From NCBI RefSeq assembly GCF_002211365.1, contig NZ_LOKZ01000035.1, forward strand, positions 1 through 64,000: a stretch of DNA of 64,000 nucleotides. The letters run 5' to 3'. The notes under the pieces are model-generated. The model worked only from the letters and a program-made list of their open reading frames with translations, made no database searches and was not told the origin of the DNA. Positions 26,238 to 34,373 of the stretch are shown here, piece by piece (position 1 is the stretch's first letter; each line of letters starts with the position of its first letter). This DNA is from Rhizobium sp. R711. Lineage in GTDB: Bacteria > Pseudomonadota > Alphaproteobacteria > Rhizobiales > Rhizobiaceae. A program made the position numbers and the translations under genes.

Positions 26238-29146
26238 CTAACAATCGCATGCTGCTCTCATCACCGGCCGGACAATTGATCGCGGTGATCGCAGCTCTCT
26301 TGCTGTCGGCCTTCATGCTAGCGCCAGGTCATGTTCAGGCAGCCGAACCGGTCAAGATCTCACGCGACGATACTGCGCTCGATCTGACTGCCACCACGGA
26401 AATCTACGCCAACCAGGGTGAAGCCTTTCAGGTTTCTACCGCTGCCGGCGCCGATGGCATTCGCCGCCGTATTGAGGTACGTGCCAGCTCCGAAAACCAC
26501 CAGGGCGATTGGGCAGTCTTCGCGCTCGCCAACGTCTCCGACGAGCAACTCGAGCGCGTGATCGTGGCGCCCCATTTCCGCCTCGTGAATTCCAAGCTGT
26601 TCTGGCCAGACCTCGGCTCGCAGCGCATTATCGCGATCACGCCGAGCGAAGGCTTTGCACTCGACCGGCAGCCGAGCGACGAGGCGGATGTCTTCCGCAT
26701 CACGCTCAACCCCGGCGCTGTCATCACCTTCGTCGCGGAGCTGACGACGCCGGAATTGCCGCAGATCTATCTCTGGGAACCCGACGCCTATAAGGACACA
26801 ATCAACGCGTTCACGCTTTACCGCGGCATCGTACTCGGCATTGCCGGCCTGCTTGCGGTGTTCCTGACGATCCTGTTCGTGGTCAAGGGCACGTCGATGC
26901 TGCCGGCAACGGCCGCGCTTGCCTGGGCGGTGCTTGGCTATATCTGCGTCGACTTCGGCTTTCTCGGCAAACTCATCAGCATCGCTTCGACCGATCAGCG
27001 CATATGGCGCGCCTGTGCCGAGGTCGCGCTTGCCTCCAGCTTCGTCATATTCCTGTTCACTTACCTCAATCTCAACCGATGGCACACGCATCTCGGCTAC
27101 CTGACGCTCGCCTGGGTGCTCGGCCTGGCGTTGCTCTTCGGCGTCGCGATCTACGATCCGGCAATCGCCGCCGGCATCGCGCGTCTGTCCTTTGCGCTGA
27201 CCGCGACGATGGGCCTTCTGCTGATCGTCTATCTCGGCCTCAATCGCTATGACCGCGCGATCCTGCTGGTGCCTGCCTGGGCGCTGATCCTCGTCTGGAT
27301 CTTCGGCGCCTGGCTGACGATTACCGGCCGGCTCGACAACGACATCATCCAGCCGGCGCTCGGCGGCGGCCTCGTTCTCATTGTCCTGCTGATCGGCTTT
27401 ACCGTCATGCAGCACGCCTTTGCCGGCGGCGCGTTCCAGCAGGGGCTGTTCTCCGACCTCGAACGGCAATCGCTAGCGTTGACGGGCTCGGGCGACATGG
27501 TGTGGGACTGGGACGTGGCACGTGACCGCGTCGTTACGATCCCGGATGTATCCGCTAAACTCGGCCTTCCTCTCGGCACGATGCATGGCGCTGCCCGCAA
27601 CTGGCTGCCGCGGCTCCATCCCGACGATCGCGACCGCTTCCGGGCGACGCTCGACGTGTTGCTCGAACATCGCCGTGGCCGACTGAACCACGAGTTCCGC
27701 ATTCGCGCGGAAGACGGTCATTTCCACTGGCTCCTCATCCGCGCCCGACCGGTGCTTGGCTCGAACGGCGAGATCATTCGCTGCGTCGGCACGATCGTCG
27801 ACGTCACCGAACAGAAGAATTCGGTCGAACGGCTGCTGCACGACGCACTGCACGACAATCTGACCGGCTTGCCAAACCGGCAGCTGTTCCTTGATCGCCT
27901 ACAGGCCGTGCTTGCATTGGCGCCCGGTGGCGAGACGCTGCGCCCGACGGTAATAGTGATCGATATCGACCGCTATAAGCTGGTGAACGACACGCTTGGG
28001 ATCGCCGCCGGCGACAACATCCTGATCGCGCTCACGCGCCGCCTGCGCCGGCTGCTCAAGCCGCAGGATACGCTTGCACGCCTTTCCGGCGACCAGTTCG
28101 GTTTAATCCTGACCTCCGAGCGCGATCCGACGAAAGTGGCCGACTTTGCCGATGCGATCAGCAAGGCAATCATGGTGCCGATCAATTTCGCCAATCGCGA
28201 GATCATCCTGACGGCGTCGATCGGGCTTGCCTCCTTCGTCGATCAGCAGGAAAGCGCCGCCGGTATGCTCAGCGACGCGGAGCTTGCGATGTACCGAGCC
28301 AAGCGCGCTGGCGGCAATCGCGTCGAACCGTTCCAACCCGCCTTCCGCGATTTCGGTGCCGACCGGCTGCAGCTCGAGTCCGACCTGCGTCGTGCCATCG
28401 AGCGCAAGGAACTGTCTATGGTCTACCAGCCGATCGCAGGGCTGGAGAGTGTAGAGATTGCCGGCTTCGAAGCCCTGATGCGATGGGAGCATCCGAAACG
28501 CGGCAGCATTCCGCCTTCGGAATTCATTCCGATCGCGGAGACATCCGACATCATCGACATGCTCGGTCTCTTTGCCCTGGAGCAGGCGACAAACGACCTG
28601 ATGGGTTGGGAGAACCAGACCGGCGAGCTGCCGATCTTTGTCTCGATCAACCTTTCGAGCGCCCAGCTGCTCAATAACGAGCTCTACGACGACGTCCGCT
28701 CGGTTCTGGCGAAGACCCATTGCGATCCTGCGCGTTTGAAGCTCGAGCTGACGGAGTCCATGGTCATGGAGAATCCGGAGCAGGCGCGCCTCGTGCTCGA
28801 GAAGCTCCGGGAAATGGGCCTTGGCCTTGCGTTGGACGATTTCGGAACCGGCTATTCGTCGCTTGCCTATTTAACGCGCTTCCCGTTCGACACGATCAAG
28901 CTCGACAAAACGATGGTGTGCGACGCGAGTGACAAGAAGGCGACCGTGCTTCGCTCGGTGATCGCCATGGCGCGCGAACTGGATATGAAGGTGGTTGCCG
29001 AGGGGATCGAGTCCAACGAGGACGCGATCGAGCTTGCCAAGATGGGCTGCACCTTCGGGCAGAGTTACCTCTTCGGACCGCCAATGGCATCGGAGTCCGT
29101 CTTGCGGCTGCTGAAGGAACGCTTCCCGTTGACGAAGCGCGCTTAA
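26234..29146 (+). CDS. 7TMR-DISM-like receptor with PAS, degenerate GGDEF and EAL domains (970 aa)
   Basis: A membrane sensor of c-di-GMP turnover. After a signal sequence (to about residue 36) comes a periplasmic domain of about 150 residues, then seven hydrophobic helices (about 192-395), a PAS domain (about 420-530), GGDEF (about 545-700) and EAL (about 715-965). The GGDEF site reads SGDQF near residue 618, which suggests no cyclase activity, whereas the EAL domain keeps EALMRWEH, the DDFGTGYSSL loop and VVAEGIES, so phosphodiesterase activity is likely. It is coupled to the acetyltransferase gene by ATGA and shares its stop bases with the convergent metallopeptidase gene. Confidence 0.9.
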   Translation: MTNNRMLLSSPAGQLIAVIAALLLSAFMLAPGHVQAAEPVKISRDDTALDLTATTEIYANQGEAFQVSTAAGADGIRRRIEVRASSENHQGDWAVFALANVSDEQLERVIVAPHFRLVNSKLFWPDLGSQRIIAITPSEGFALDRQPSDEADVFRITLNPGAVITFVAELTTPELPQIYLWEPDAYKDTINAFTLYRGIVLGIAGLLAVFLTILFVVKGTSMLPATAALAWAVLGYICVDFGFLGKLISIASTDQRIWRACAEVALASSFVIFLFTYLNLNRWHTHLGYLTLAWVLGLALLFGVAIYDPAIAAGIARLSFALTATMGLLLIVYLGLNRYDRAILLVPAWALILVWIFGAWLTITGRLDNDIIQPALGGGLVLIVLLIGFTVMQHAFAGGAFQQGLFSDLERQSLALTGSGDMVWDWDVARDRVVTIPDVSAKLGLPLGTMHGAARNWLPRLHPDDRDRFRATLDVLLEHRRGRLNHEFRIRAEDGHFHWLLIRARPVLGSNGEIIRCVGTIVDVTEQKNSVERLLHDALHDNLTGLPNRQLFLDRLQAVLALAPGGETLRPTVIVIDIDRYKLVNDTLGIAAGDNILIALTRRLRRLLKPQDTLARLSGDQFGLILTSERDPTKVADFADAISKAIMVPINFANREIILTASIGLASFVDQQESAAGMLSDAELAMYRAKRAGGNRVEPFQPAFRDFGADRLQLESDLRRAIERKELSMVYQPIAGLESVEIAGFEALMRWEHPKRGSIPPSEFIPIAETSDIIDMLGLFALEQATNDLMGWENQTGELPIFVSINLSSAQLLNNELYDDVRSVLAKTHCDPARLKLELTESMVMENPEQARLVLEKLREMGLGLALDDFGTGYSSLAYLTRFPFDTIKLDKTMVCDASDKKATVLRSVIAMARELDMKVVAEGIESNEDAIELAKMGCTFGQSYLFGPPMASESVLRLLKERFPLTKRA

Positions 29147-30240
29147 GCGACCCGACTCAAGCTATTCTGCCCCTGTGGCGGCGTAGCGGCTCCCGCTATC
29201 AGCCGATGCATGTATTCGAGCTTGGCGACCACCGGCGCCGACAGCACGAATGGGTAGGAATCGGGCTGCCCCATGCTGCGCTGTATCGAGTTGATCGCAA
29301 CGCTGAGCGGCACCCACTCGTCGACAAGCTGATCGGCACTTGCTGCCCTGTAGGGGTCGAAATCGACCTCTGCCGCCATCTCTTCGTGACCGCGGGGATC
29401 AATTGCAACGCCGAAGGCTCGCGCAGTCTCCAACGTGTCGACGATGTGGAGATAGTGAGCAAAGCATTCGGCGAAGTCTTCCCAAGGATGTGCGCTGGCA
29501 TAAGCGCTGACAAAACTCTCCTGCCAGCCGAGCGGAGCGCCATTCTCGTAGTGCTGCGCAAGGGCTTCGCCGTAATCCCGGCGCTCATCGCCGAACACTG
29601 CCCGGAACTCATCGAAGGCGTTCCTGTCGCGCACGAGGCGGTTCCAGATAAAATGGCCCGTCTCATGGCGGAAATGGCCGAGCAGCGTCCGGTAAGGTTC
29701 GTTCATCGAGGTGCGCGCCTGTTCGCGCGTGAGGTCGTCGGCCTCGGCGGCCCGAATTGCGATCAGGCCCTCCTCGTGTCCCGTTATCGCCGGGACGACG
29801 CTGCCGTCATCCTGAACTGTATCTTCAAGGAAATCGAAAACAAGGCCGCCTACGGGATCCAGCGTGCGGTCCGGGTGCGGCAGGCGCCAGCGCAAGAGCG
29901 AGTAGAAGAGATGTCGTTGCGCCTGGCTGATGCGACGCCACCGGTCCACGCCATCCTGCGTCGCTGAATTCGGCACAAGCCGATTATGCCGGCAGGCGAC
30001 GCAGTAATCACCCGCGTCGCCGTCCTCTACGAGCCAGTTGCAGATGTCGAGGCCGGCATTGGCGCAGAAGCGTACCAGGTCCGGCTGAGCAGCGTATTGC
30101 CAGAGATCCCCGTCCTGCTGCTGAACAGCATGCATGCGCAGGCCATTCGGCTGGAAGCCAAGGCGATGACCGCACCGGACGCACTGGCGATTGTCGAAAT
30201 GAACAACCTGGTCGCAATTGTCACATGCAAAGAGCCTCAA
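29143..30240 (-). CDS. Putative zinc-binding metallopeptidase with N-terminal zinc ribbon (365 aa, TTG start)
   Basis: The protein begins with LRLFACDNCDQVVHFDNRQC and a CVRCGH pair, a zinc ribbon, and carries HETGH (HExxH) in LLGHFRHETGHFIWNRLV with a later acidic DFAECFAHYLH segment, typical of the uncharacterised zinc-binding metallopeptidase family (DUF2248/DUF4344-like; name uncertain). The TTG at 30240 was chosen because GAGGAGG lies seven bases before it and the family starts at this point; the ATG at 30399 would add a basic non-homologous leader. It is convergent with the receptor gene: the TTAA at 29143-29146 serves both stops. Confidence 0.85.
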   Translation of the reverse strand: MRLFACDNCDQVVHFDNRQCVRCGHRLGFQPNGLRMHAVQQQDGDLWQYAAQPDLVRFCANAGLDICNWLVEDGDAGDYCVACRHNRLVPNSATQDGVDRWRRISQAQRHLFYSLLRWRLPHPDRTLDPVGGLVFDFLEDTVQDDGSVVPAITGHEEGLIAIRAAEADDLTREQARTSMNEPYRTLLGHFRHETGHFIWNRLVRDRNAFDEFRAVFGDERRDYGEALAQHYENGAPLGWQESFVSAYASAHPWEDFAECFAHYLHIVDTLETARAFGVAIDPRGHEEMAAEVDFDPYRAASADQLVDEWVPLSVAINSIQRSMGQPDSYPFVLSAPVVAKLEYMHRLIAGAATPPQGQNSLSRVA

Positions 30241-30361
30241 CGCGCGCCTCCTCGATGACAGGGTCAGACCCGCTATGCAAAATGGACGGCGGGCAATTTC
30301 CAGCCGTGGCTTGTTGCCCGCGCCAGCAGAGAACGCGTTTTTTTGCAGATCGTTCCGCCAA

Positions 30362-30967
30362 TTAGGCGTGGCCGGCCTCGGCCGAAAGCATGGCGGCATT
30401 GATGCCCATCGTGGCCAGCGCGCGCTCGTACTTGTCGTCGAGGCTGCGATCGAAGATCAGCTCCTCATTCGCGGCGCATGTGAGCCAGCCGTTGTTGCCG
30501 ACTTCAGCTTCCAGTTGACCCGCGCCCCAGCCGGCATAGCCGAGCAGCATGGTGGCCCGCTTCGGTCCCTTGCCCTTGGAAATCGCGCGGATAATGTCGA
30601 GCGTGGCCGTCATGCAGATATCGTCGCTGACGGGAATGCTGGAATCGCAGAGATAGTCGTCGGAGTGCAGGACGAAGCCGCGGCCGCTTTCCACCGGCCC
30701 GCCGGTCTGGATCGGGCAATCGCGCGCATGCGGCGGAAGCACGATGGCCTCCTCGTCCTTGATCATTTCGAGATGCAGGAGAACATCGGTAAAGGTCAGG
30801 TTCTGCGGACGGTTGATCACGAACCCCATCGCGCCGGCATCCGAATGGGCGCAGATATAGATCACCGTGCGGGCGAAGTTTCGATCCTCCATGCCCGGCA
30901 TGGCAATGAGAAACTGGCCATCGAAGAAGCCACGTTCTCTTTTGTTTTTCAGGGTCGCCAAGGACAT
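30362..30967 (-). CDS. YqgE/AlgH family protein (201 aa)
   Basis: A member of the AlgH/YqgE family (DUF179), widely conserved in Proteobacteria, with a structure but no settled function. Family hallmarks visible are GQFLIAMPGMEDRNFARTVI, GAMGFVINRP, QTGGPVESGRGFVLHS and GYAGWGAGQLEAE. Of two neighbouring ATGs the second, at 30967, is better placed relative to GAGGAGG. It is divergent from the DsbD-like gene. Confidence 0.92.
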   Translation of the reverse strand: MSLATLKNKRERGFFDGQFLIAMPGMEDRNFARTVIYICAHSDAGAMGFVINRPQNLTFTDVLLHLEMIKDEEAIVLPPHARDCPIQTGGPVESGRGFVLHSDDYLCDSSIPVSDDICMTATLDIIRAISKGKGPKRATMLLGYAGWGAGQLEAEVGNNGWLTCAANEELIFDRSLDDKYERALATMGINAAMLSAEAGHA

Positions 30968-31106
30968 CATTCCTCCTCTGCCAGACCGCACGAGGCCCCG
31001 ACACCATGAGCATGAGCCAATGTCACGGATCAATCAACTGAAAATGAAAACTAAAATGGTGGCGAGTTCTAGCCGGGCATGGGGATTTTCAATAGAGCGT
31101 TGATCC

Positions 31107-31943
31107 ATGCAAACTATTTCACGCGTCACCCGCCAATTCTGTTCCGCTTTCTGCCTGCTCGTGGCCGTCGTTCAGCTTTCTCATCCTGCCAGGGCGGAGA
31201 TGAGTGCCTGGGCCAACAACGAGGGCGGTCGAATGCGGCTGATCGCGCTGCCACCTGATGCAAGCGGGACTATTCGCGCCGGACTGCAGATCGAGCCGAA
31301 GCCAGGCTGGATTACCTATTGGCGGGAGCCGGGGAACAGCGGCATCCCGCCTCAAGTCAGTTTATCTTCTGAAGGCGTCTCGTTCGACAAGATGAGCTTT
31401 CCTATCCCGAAGCACATTGCCGACGACAAGGTCGATGAGGTGGCTTACGACGCGTCGGTGACCTTCCCGCTGCAACTGACGGCGAAAGACCCGGCTCTCA
31501 GGGAACTCAAGGCAAACGCCTTTATCGGCATCTGCAAGGAAATCTGCATCCCCTTCCAGGCAGAGCTGTCGCTGACCTTTGAACCGTTGGCCAGTTCGCG
31601 CCCTGACGAGGAAAAGATCCTCCGGGATGCCGAGGCTGCTTTGCCGGAAACCGCCTCGTCTACATTCAAGGTGGACGACCACACGCTGTCGGCCGACATG
31701 AAGGAACTTTCTCTCCGCATTACCCTTCCGGAGAGCGGCGAGAGCGCGCCGAAGGTGATCGTCGCAGGCCCGAGCGGGCACGTCTTTACCAAGCAAATGG
31801 CGACCCATCGCGACGGCAACAAGTTCACGACGACGCTGTCCGTCGGCAAGCTGCCGAAGGCATACGACATCCATGGAAAGACGTGGAGCGCACTCGTCAT
31901 CGACGGTTCGCGCGCTATCGAGACCCCGCTTGCCTTTGAGTGA
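31107..31943 (+). CDS. Secreted DsbD-alpha-like protein (278 aa)
   Basis: A periplasmic protein with a signal peptide (cleavage near AHPARAEM, about residue 31) and a DsbD N-terminal-like immunoglobulin fold (about residues 45-165). The conserved cysteines are in GICKEICIPF, a CxxxC pair. The DsbD transmembrane and C-terminal thioredoxin domains are absent. In DsbD this domain passes electrons to periplasmic substrates; a free-standing form needs a separate electron donor. It lies 62 bases upstream of a peroxiredoxin gene on the same strand, which suggests a shared redox role. Confidence 0.8.
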   Translation: MQTISRVTRQFCSAFCLLVAVVQLSHPARAEMSAWANNEGGRMRLIALPPDASGTIRAGLQIEPKPGWITYWREPGNSGIPPQVSLSSEGVSFDKMSFPIPKHIADDKVDEVAYDASVTFPLQLTAKDPALRELKANAFIGICKEICIPFQAELSLTFEPLASSRPDEEKILRDAEAALPETASSTFKVDDHTLSADMKELSLRITLPESGESAPKVIVAGPSGHVFTKQMATHRDGNKFTTTLSVGKLPKAYDIHGKTWSALVIDGSRAIETPLAFE

Positions 31944-32005
31944 TCGCGTTCTATAGTCGCGCCGAAATCGCGGCATTTGTGCCGCCTCATGACAAGGAGA
32001 CGTCC

Positions 32006-32491
32006 ATGACCATCGCAATCGGCGACAAGCTTCCTGCGGCTACTTTCAAGGAAAAGACGGCGGATGGCCCGGTCGAAATTTCGACAGAGCAGCTTTTCAA
32101 CGGCAAGCGCGTCGTCCTCTTTGCGGTCCCTGGTGCGTTCACGCCCACCTGCTCGCTGAACCATCTACCGGGTTACCTCGAAAACCGCGACTCGATCCTT
32201 TCCAAGGGCGTCGATGATATCGCCGTTGTCGCCGTCAACGATTGGCACGTGATGGGTGCCTGGGCCCAATCCTCCGGCGGCATGGGCAAGATCCACTTCC
32301 TCGCTGATTGGGACGCAAGCTTCACCAAGGCGCTCGGTCTCGATGCCGATCTATCGGCCGGCGGTCTCGGTGTCCGATCGAAGCGCTACTCCATGCTCGT
32401 CGAAGACGGCGTCGTGAAATCGCTGAACGTCGAAGAAAACCCAGGTCAGGCCACGGTTTCCGGGGCAGCCAGGATGCTGGAGCTGCTGTAA
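32006..32491 (+). CDS. Peroxiredoxin, PRX5/type-II family (161 aa)
   Basis: An atypical 2-Cys or 1-Cys peroxiredoxin that reduces hydroperoxides. The peroxidatic cysteine is in PGAFTPTCSLNHLPGY, followed by FLADWDASFTKALGLD and GVRSKRYSMLVEDGVVKSLN. No second cysteine is seen in the usual resolving position, and the glutaredoxin domain found in some relatives is absent. Start ATG at 32006 follows AAGGAGACG. It is the second gene after the DsbD-like gene and has a terminator at 32515. Confidence 0.93.
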   Translation: MTIAIGDKLPAATFKEKTADGPVEISTEQLFNGKRVVLFAVPGAFTPTCSLNHLPGYLENRDSILSKGVDDIAVVAVNDWHVMGAWAQSSGGMGKIHFLADWDASFTKALGLDADLSAGGLGVRSKRYSMLVEDGVVKSLNVEENPGQATVSGAARMLELL

Positions 32492-32514
32492 GGCTTCACA
32501 CCTCGACCATCTGA

Positions 32515-32538
32515 AGCGGCCCATGCGGCCGCTTTTTT
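32515..32538 (+). terminator. Rho-independent terminator after the peroxiredoxin gene
   Basis: AGCGGCC - CATGC - GGCCGCT followed by TTTTT, 24 bases after the stop codon. Confidence 0.9.
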
Positions 32539-32582
32539 ATTTCCACGTTTAAGTTCGCAGCGCGCCACGTTTTTGCCTTATT

Positions 32583-32616
32583 TGTTATAACATAACGGTA
32601 ATGTTATTACATTTGG
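32583..32616 (+). promoter_or_regulatory. Zur-box-like palindromes upstream of the zinc ABC operon
   Basis: Two overlapping AT-rich palindromes lie 43-76 bases before the micro-ORF start. TGTTATAACA (32583-32592) is perfect, and GTAAT-GTT-ATTAC (32598-32610) extends to AATGT-TATT-ACATT. They fit the TGTTATA/TATAACA dyad of Zur, the zinc-responsive Fur-family repressor. The downstream genes encode zinc uptake, as expected for Zur control. Zinc-replete repression is the inference. Confidence 0.72.
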
Positions 32617-32658
32617 TGCGATATGTATTTCTCGAAGTTTCAACACTCTAGGGGCCTG

Positions 32659-32751
32659 ATGGCGCTTTCTGCTGGCCGTCGTGTTTTCTACGTCGCATTG
32701 ATTGGCATCCCACTCTGGGCAGCGATCCATTGGGCGACGCTGCTGCCATGA
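32659..32751 (+). CDS. 30-residue hydrophobic micro-protein ahead of the zinc ABC genes
   Basis: The frame encodes a short peptide beginning MALSAGRRVFYVALIG and ending HWATLLP, with one hydrophobic helix of about 15-18 residues. AGGGG lies four to eight bases before its ATG, a usable ribosome binding site, and its TGA overlaps the ATG of the ATP-binding-protein gene (ATGA), whereas that gene lacks a good site of its own. It may be a membrane micro-protein, a translational coupler, or both. No family recognised. Confidence 0.55.
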   Translation: MALSAGRRVFYVALIGIPLWAAIHWATLLP

Positions 32752-33488
32752 GCGCCGTTGCGATCGAGCTTGAAGACCTGACGGTCGCCTATGAGCGGCA
32801 TCCGGCCGTGCATCATGTTTCTGGAATCGTTGCGGTCGGAAGCCTTACCGCAATCGCCGGTCCAAACGGAGCCGGCAAGTCCAGCCTGCTGAAGGCGATC
32901 GTCGGAGAACTCCGTCCATCCTCCGGCACCATAAGGCACCGATTGAGGCGCACGGATTTCGGCTATCTGCCGCAAGCGGCCGACATCAACCGCCGCTTTC
33001 CGATCTCGGTGCTCGACACGGTTCTGTTCGGAGCCTGGCGGCAGTCCGGAGCTTTCGGACAGATCTCATCGGCGGAGCGGCAGAAAGCGCGCGACGCGCT
33101 CGCCATGGTTGGCCTCGAAGGCTTTGATCGGCGCGGCATCGGATCGCTGTCAGCCGGGCAGTTCCAGCGCGTACTCTTTGCCCGGCTGCTCCTGCAGGAT
33201 GCGAGCGTCATCCTTCTCGACGAGCCGTTCACGGCCATCGATGGTCGCACGACGGGGGATCTCTTGGAGATCGTCGCGGATTGGCATCACGAGGGACGAA
33301 CGATCCTCACAGTCCTTCACGATTTCGAGCAGGTCCGTGCCCACTTTCCGCAGACACTCCTGCTTGCGCGCGAAGTTGTCGGTTGGGGAGCAACGGCGGA
33401 TGTCATGTCCCCGGGGAACCTCCGCAAAGCGCGAGCGATGGCCGAGCAGTGGGACGAAGGCGCCGGCATTTGCGAGCCAGCGAGATGA
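32748..33488 (+). CDS. aztA: Zinc ABC transporter ATP-binding protein (AztA-like, 246 aa)
   Basis: The ATPase of a cluster-9 (zinc/manganese) ABC importer. It has Walker A GPNGAGKSS near residue 39, the signature LSAGQFQRVLFARLL, Walker B VILLDEP and the switch LTVLHDF. The pattern matches AztA/ZnuC-like proteins; AztABC was chosen by overall resemblance and the absence of a His-rich loop in the binding protein, so the exact symbol is tentative. Its ATG overlaps the micro-ORF stop and its TGA overlaps the permease ATG, so the genes are translationally coupled. Confidence 0.82.
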   Translation: MSAVAIELEDLTVAYERHPAVHHVSGIVAVGSLTAIAGPNGAGKSSLLKAIVGELRPSSGTIRHRLRRTDFGYLPQAADINRRFPISVLDTVLFGAWRQSGAFGQISSAERQKARDALAMVGLEGFDRRGIGSLSAGQFQRVLFARLLLQDASVILLDEPFTAIDGRTTGDLLEIVADWHHEGRTILTVLHDFEQVRAHFPQTLLLAREVVGWGATADVMSPGNLRKARAMAEQWDEGAGICEPAR

Positions 33489-34357
33489 CCGCCTACGACC
33501 TCCTCCTCGCGCCTTTCGCGGATTATGGCTTCATGCGCCGCGCGCTCGTCGCCTGCCTGTGCCTTGGGCTTGGCTCCGGGCCGATCGGGGTCTTCCTTAT
33601 GCTGCGGCGAATGAGCCTCGTCGGCGACGCGATGAGCCACGCCGTTTTGCCTGGCGCTGCGATTGGCTATCTTGTCGCCGGTTCGCTCTCCTTGACGGCG
33701 ATGGGGCTCGGGGGGCTCGTTGCCGGGCTTTCGGTTGCACTCCTCTCCGGCATGGTCAGCCGTGTAACATCCTTGCAGGAGGATGCGAGCTTCGCCAGCT
33801 TCTACCTCTCCTCGCTGGCGCTCGGCGTGCTCATCGTTTCCTTGCGCGGCTCGAATGTCGACCTGTTGCATGTCCTCTTCGGCACCATTCTCGCGATCGA
33901 TGCTCCTGCCCTTTATGAGATCGGCGTCATCAGCGCCGTGACACTGACAGTCCTCGCGATCATCTACCGACCGCTGGTCGCGGAGTGTTTCGATCCGGGT
34001 TTCCTCAGGGCTATCGGCGGACGCGGACCGATCTATCATTTTCTCTTTCTGCTGCTGATCGTGCTCAATCTGGTCGCCAGTTTCCAGGCATTGGGAACGT
34101 TGATGGCGGTTGGTCTGATGATGCTGCCGGCTGCGATCGCGCAGCTCTGGTCGCGTAGTCTCCCTTCGATGATGGCGATCGCAGCCGCGAGCGCTACTGC
34201 CTCCGGCTATCTCGGGCTCATTGCCTCCTACCATCTCGGACTCGCCTCCGGACCGACGATCATCATGACGGCGGCACTGCTTTACGGCCTTTCGATCTTC
34301 CTCGCCCCGTCGGGCCTCGCCCGGCGGTATTTCCCTCGCCCGCACCTGAAGGGCTGA
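33485..34357 (+). CDS. aztB: Zinc ABC transporter permease (AztB-like, 290 aa)
   Basis: A cluster-9 (ABC-3 family) permease with about eight to nine transmembrane helices. RRMSLVGDAMSHAVLPGAAI is the hallmark motif near residue 38, and GLMMLPAAIAQLWSR lies near residue 218. The ATG at 33485 overlaps the ATPase stop (ATGA), which settles the start; the longer open frame is overlap with the ATPase gene. It forms the membrane channel with AztA and receives metal from the binding protein encoded 16 bases downstream. Confidence 0.85.
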   Translation: MTAYDLLLAPFADYGFMRRALVACLCLGLGSGPIGVFLMLRRMSLVGDAMSHAVLPGAAIGYLVAGSLSLTAMGLGGLVAGLSVALLSGMVSRVTSLQEDASFASFYLSSLALGVLIVSLRGSNVDLLHVLFGTILAIDAPALYEIGVISAVTLTVLAIIYRPLVAECFDPGFLRAIGGRGPIYHFLFLLLIVLNLVASFQALGTLMAVGLMMLPAAIAQLWSRSLPSMMAIAAASATASGYLGLIASYHLGLASGPTIIMTAALLYGLSIFLAPSGLARRYFPRPHLKG

Positions 34358-34373
34358 CAACCCGGAGACCCTC

